Assembly (NCBI GenBank): GCA_947500035.1
Contig: CANMQP010000031.1
Location: forward strand, 1-51,322
DNA from: an uncultured Kiloniellaceae bacterium
GTDB lineage: Bacteria > Pseudomonadota > Alphaproteobacteria > Kiloniellales > Kiloniellaceae
Direction of reading: 5' to 3'
DNA: 51,322 bases
Shown: positions 49,671-51,322 of the stretch, piece by piece
Position numbering within the stretch: the stretch's first letter is position 1
Layout of the letters: the number at the start of each line of letters is the position of its first letter
Notes under the pieces: generated by a model
Seen by the model: the letters and a program-made list of their open reading frames with translations, nothing else
Told to the model about the DNA's origin: nothing
Databases searched by the model: none
Position numbers and translations under genes: made by a program

Positions 49671-51146
49671 ATGGAACCGGTCTTTCTTAAGCTCTTCTGC
49701 GGTCCGAATGGGGTCACGGCCGAGGGGGACCATACCTACTACCACGGCAATGCGATCGAACAGGCCGACGGTACCCGTAATGGTGTATACTCCGAATGGT
49801 CGTGGGACGGCGATACGCTGAAAGTCGGCACGTGCCGCTATGGCATGTCTCCGCTCTTTTACTATTGCGGCGACAAGACAATTTACGTCTCCAACTCGAT
49901 CCCCAAACTGCTGGAACTCGGTGCCCCCAGTGCGTGGGATGACGATGCCATGGCGGTCTTCATTCGCCGGCAGACTTTTCTGGGCGAGGACACGCCCTTC
50001 AAGCACATCCGCGCGACACCGCCTGGCGCAAGACTGACCTGGAAAGACGGCCGCATGACGCTCGAGGGCAAAGCCTTCGCGCCCAAAACGCAGCACCTGA
50101 AGCGCTCGGCCATGATCGACGGCGTGATCGATCTCTTTGCGCAAGCGATTACCCGTCGCTTGCCCCAGACCGACGAGTTCTACTTGCCATTGACCGGCGG
50201 CAAGGACTCCCGCCATATTCTACTCGAGCTTAACCGCCAATCCGCTCTGCCTAAAGCCTGCGTCACCGCTTCATTTCCGCCCCCGCTCACCAACCAGGAC
50301 AGAGAAATCGCCGCCCGACTCGCCGCCCGTGTCGGCCTCCCCCACATCACTCTGCCACCGCCGGCACCGGGCATCGCTGACGAACAGCGCAAAAACATCG
50401 TGACGAATTTTTGTAGCCTTGACCATGCATGGGCAATACCGCTTGTTGATTTCTTGAAAGATAGAAGCACTGTCAGTTACGATGGCCTCGGCCTTGATGT
50501 TTTTTTCAGCTCGATCTGGAGTAGCAACTACCGAGATGAGCTTTACAGAGAAGGCGCTTTTGAAGCTCTCGCTGTCGATCTCTTAGGTGACTCCGAAGCG
50601 GCAATTTCGACGATCCTTACACCGGAGACAAACTTTCGCTTCAATAGGTCTCGTGCAATTTCTCGGATGGTCAAAGAACTAAAACTCTACTCAAATGCAC
50701 CTCATCCTGTCGCAACCTTCCAGTTTTGGAGCCGTTCTCGTCGAGCTACCAGTCCATTGACTTTCGGATTACAAGGTGAAATAGAAACTCTTCACACACC
50801 TTTCTTAGATCACGATCTTTTTGACTTTGTTTATTCGTCCCATCATTCTGGAGAGTCCTCTATTCATTTTGATGCCCTAATGAAAGCTTATCCCCAGTTC
50901 AAAGAGATTCCGTTCGTTAAGTCTGGCGTACCAGGTGCACGTCGTCCCATCAGATCGCGAGCGATTCCATTTAACTTATTTCGGTTTCTTCTTCCAAAAA
51001 TTTACAAGCGAACCTCGATAAAGACACCGCAGATTTCGGCACGACTACTCAAAGCCATTTTTACTGGAAAACACTCAGATTTCGAATGGCTCCAACCACT
51101 GTTGCTGAACCATATCGCTCAGTTAGACAAACATGCTGCGCGCTGA
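49671..51146 (+). CDS. Asparagine-synthetase-like protein, copy 3
   Basis: A 491-aa protein. Its codons 17-248 are nearly identical to those of copy 1, including the degenerate glutaminase fold and PP-loop LPLTGGKDSRH. After VTNFC the sequences part and remain recognisably related only (WSSNYRDELYREGAFEALAV against WYSEHRAKLYGAGALETLAT). The C-terminus is AT-richer than the N-terminus, which suggests that the 5' part was overwritten by gene conversion from the other copy or the reverse. The substrate is unknown. The right IS5 end lies 72 bp downstream. Confidence 0.8.
   Translation: MEPVFLKLFCGPNGVTAEGDHTYYHGNAIEQADGTRNGVYSEWSWDGDTLKVGTCRYGMSPLFYYCGDKTIYVSNSIPKLLELGAPSAWDDDAMAVFIRRQTFLGEDTPFKHIRATPPGARLTWKDGRMTLEGKAFAPKTQHLKRSAMIDGVIDLFAQAITRRLPQTDEFYLPLTGGKDSRHILLELNRQSALPKACVTASFPPPLTNQDREIAARLAARVGLPHITLPPPAPGIADEQRKNIVTNFCSLDHAWAIPLVDFLKDRSTVSYDGLGLDVFFSSIWSSNYRDELYREGAFEALAVDLLGDSEAAISTILTPETNFRFNRSRAISRMVKELKLYSNAPHPVATFQFWSRSRRATSPLTFGLQGEIETLHTPFLDHDLFDFVYSSHHSGESSIHFDALMKAYPQFKEIPFVKSGVPGARRPIRSRAIPFNLFRFLLPKIYKRTSIKTPQISARLLKAIFTGKHSDFEWLQPLLLNHIAQLDKHAAR
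49719..50415 (+). repeat. Long direct repeat, copy 2
   Basis: Partner of 45755-46451 in the same orientation. The few differences are scattered, as expected for a recent conversion or duplication. Confidence 0.93.
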
Positions 51147-51218
51147 CCGTTCAGATTTGCAAGTTGAACCAAGAGAGGCGACTACAATCTATCATTCGCA
51201 TAAGGCGTCAACGCGAAA

Positions 51219-51322
51219 CTAGGGTCCGTACTCAATTAGGTGTTCCCCTGCGTTTTCAGGTGTGATTCGATGATCCAAGTTTCCCAAGTCAGGGAGGATT
51301 GGATGGGACGGCTTTATTGGCT
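51219..51322 (+). mobile_element. IS5-family element, 5' end with start of transposase (cut by window edge)
   Basis: Starts CTAG-GGTCCGTACTC and reaches an ATG at 51303 that opens M-G-R-L-Y-W. It is the inverted counterpart of bases 1-104 with one mismatch. Both copies face outward. The most likely explanation is that an assembly stopped at two copies of a repeated IS; a composite arrangement is also possible. Confidence 0.75.

Noticed and set aside
45707-51146. Lasso-peptide biosynthesis cluster
   Set aside because: Three cyclase-like proteins are present, but no B-type protease, RRE protein, transporter or precursor with the conserved leader motif was found.
1-51322. CRISPR array or rRNA genes
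   Set aside because: No regularly spaced short repeats and no rRNA-like sequence were seen anywhere. The repeats found are the IS ends, the synthetase segment, the carrier paralogues, the terminator cassettes and the duplicated immunity genes.

Overview
The window looks like a chromosomal contig from a GC-rich alphaproteobacterium, probably near Rhodospirillales or Kiloniellales. The grounds are typical alphaproteobacterial housekeeping proteins (GlmS, GlmU, Gph, IlvE) and several sites of the form GTTC-N7-GTTC, the LexA (SOS) operator type known from Alphaproteobacteria. Species cannot be named from sequence alone. Both ends of the window are the same 104-bp end of an IS5-family element, each running outward into its transposase gene.

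Layout: 0.2-7.6 kb holds host genes (a membrane protein, glmU-glmS, gph, tRNA-Val(CAC), a secreted beta-helix protein). 7.7-16.1 kb (minus strand) is a podovirus-type virion operon read in the order capsid, decoration-like protein, tail tube A, tail tube B, small GNAT-like protein, internal protein, tail fibre, DUF4376-like protein and several small membrane or secreted proteins, ending in a double terminator. 16.5-22.6 kb is host-like (OmpA lipoprotein, an ExeA-type ATPase fused to ankyrin repeats, an AsmA-like protein, a branched-chain aminotransferase). 24.8-39.3 kb (minus strand) is a polymorphic toxin/immunity island. 39.6-42.9 kb (minus strand) carries the head genes expected just upstream of the capsid: portal, a Bbp19-like protein, scaffold and one small protein. 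43.1-45.2 kb is a plus-strand cluster with an ExbB/TolQ-like protein. 45.7-51.1 kb has three asparagine-synthetase-like genes, two of which share a nearly identical 697-bp 5' part.

The main discovery candidate is the island. Three large paralogues (958, 839 and 933 aa) share about 520 N-terminal residues that look like an internal virion (ejection) protein of T7/BPP-1-like phages. They end in three different toxin domains: a WHH-type HNH nuclease, a toxin-44-like domain, and an RNase-like domain of uncertain family. Each toxin is followed by its own immunity-type genes (SUKH/SMI1-KNR4, a membrane protein, a 92-aa protein, and three CPCC-family proteins). The tail operon has no gene in the slot where the ejection proteins normally sit, between the gp14-like gene and the tail fibre. 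I infer a domesticated podovirus-like particle whose ejection protein has become a set of interchangeable toxin carriers.

Regulation is visible. Four promoter-like sites, three with TTGACA-type -35 boxes and one with a perfect TATAAT, carry a GAAC-N7-GAAC element abutting or overlapping the -10, always upstream of immunity-type genes. This suggests SOS control, as for colicins. A conserved pair of hairpin terminators lies just before every toxin gene and leaves almost no room for a private promoter, so toxin expression probably depends on read-through. No terminase, integrase, replication gene or recognisable endolysin is present in the window.
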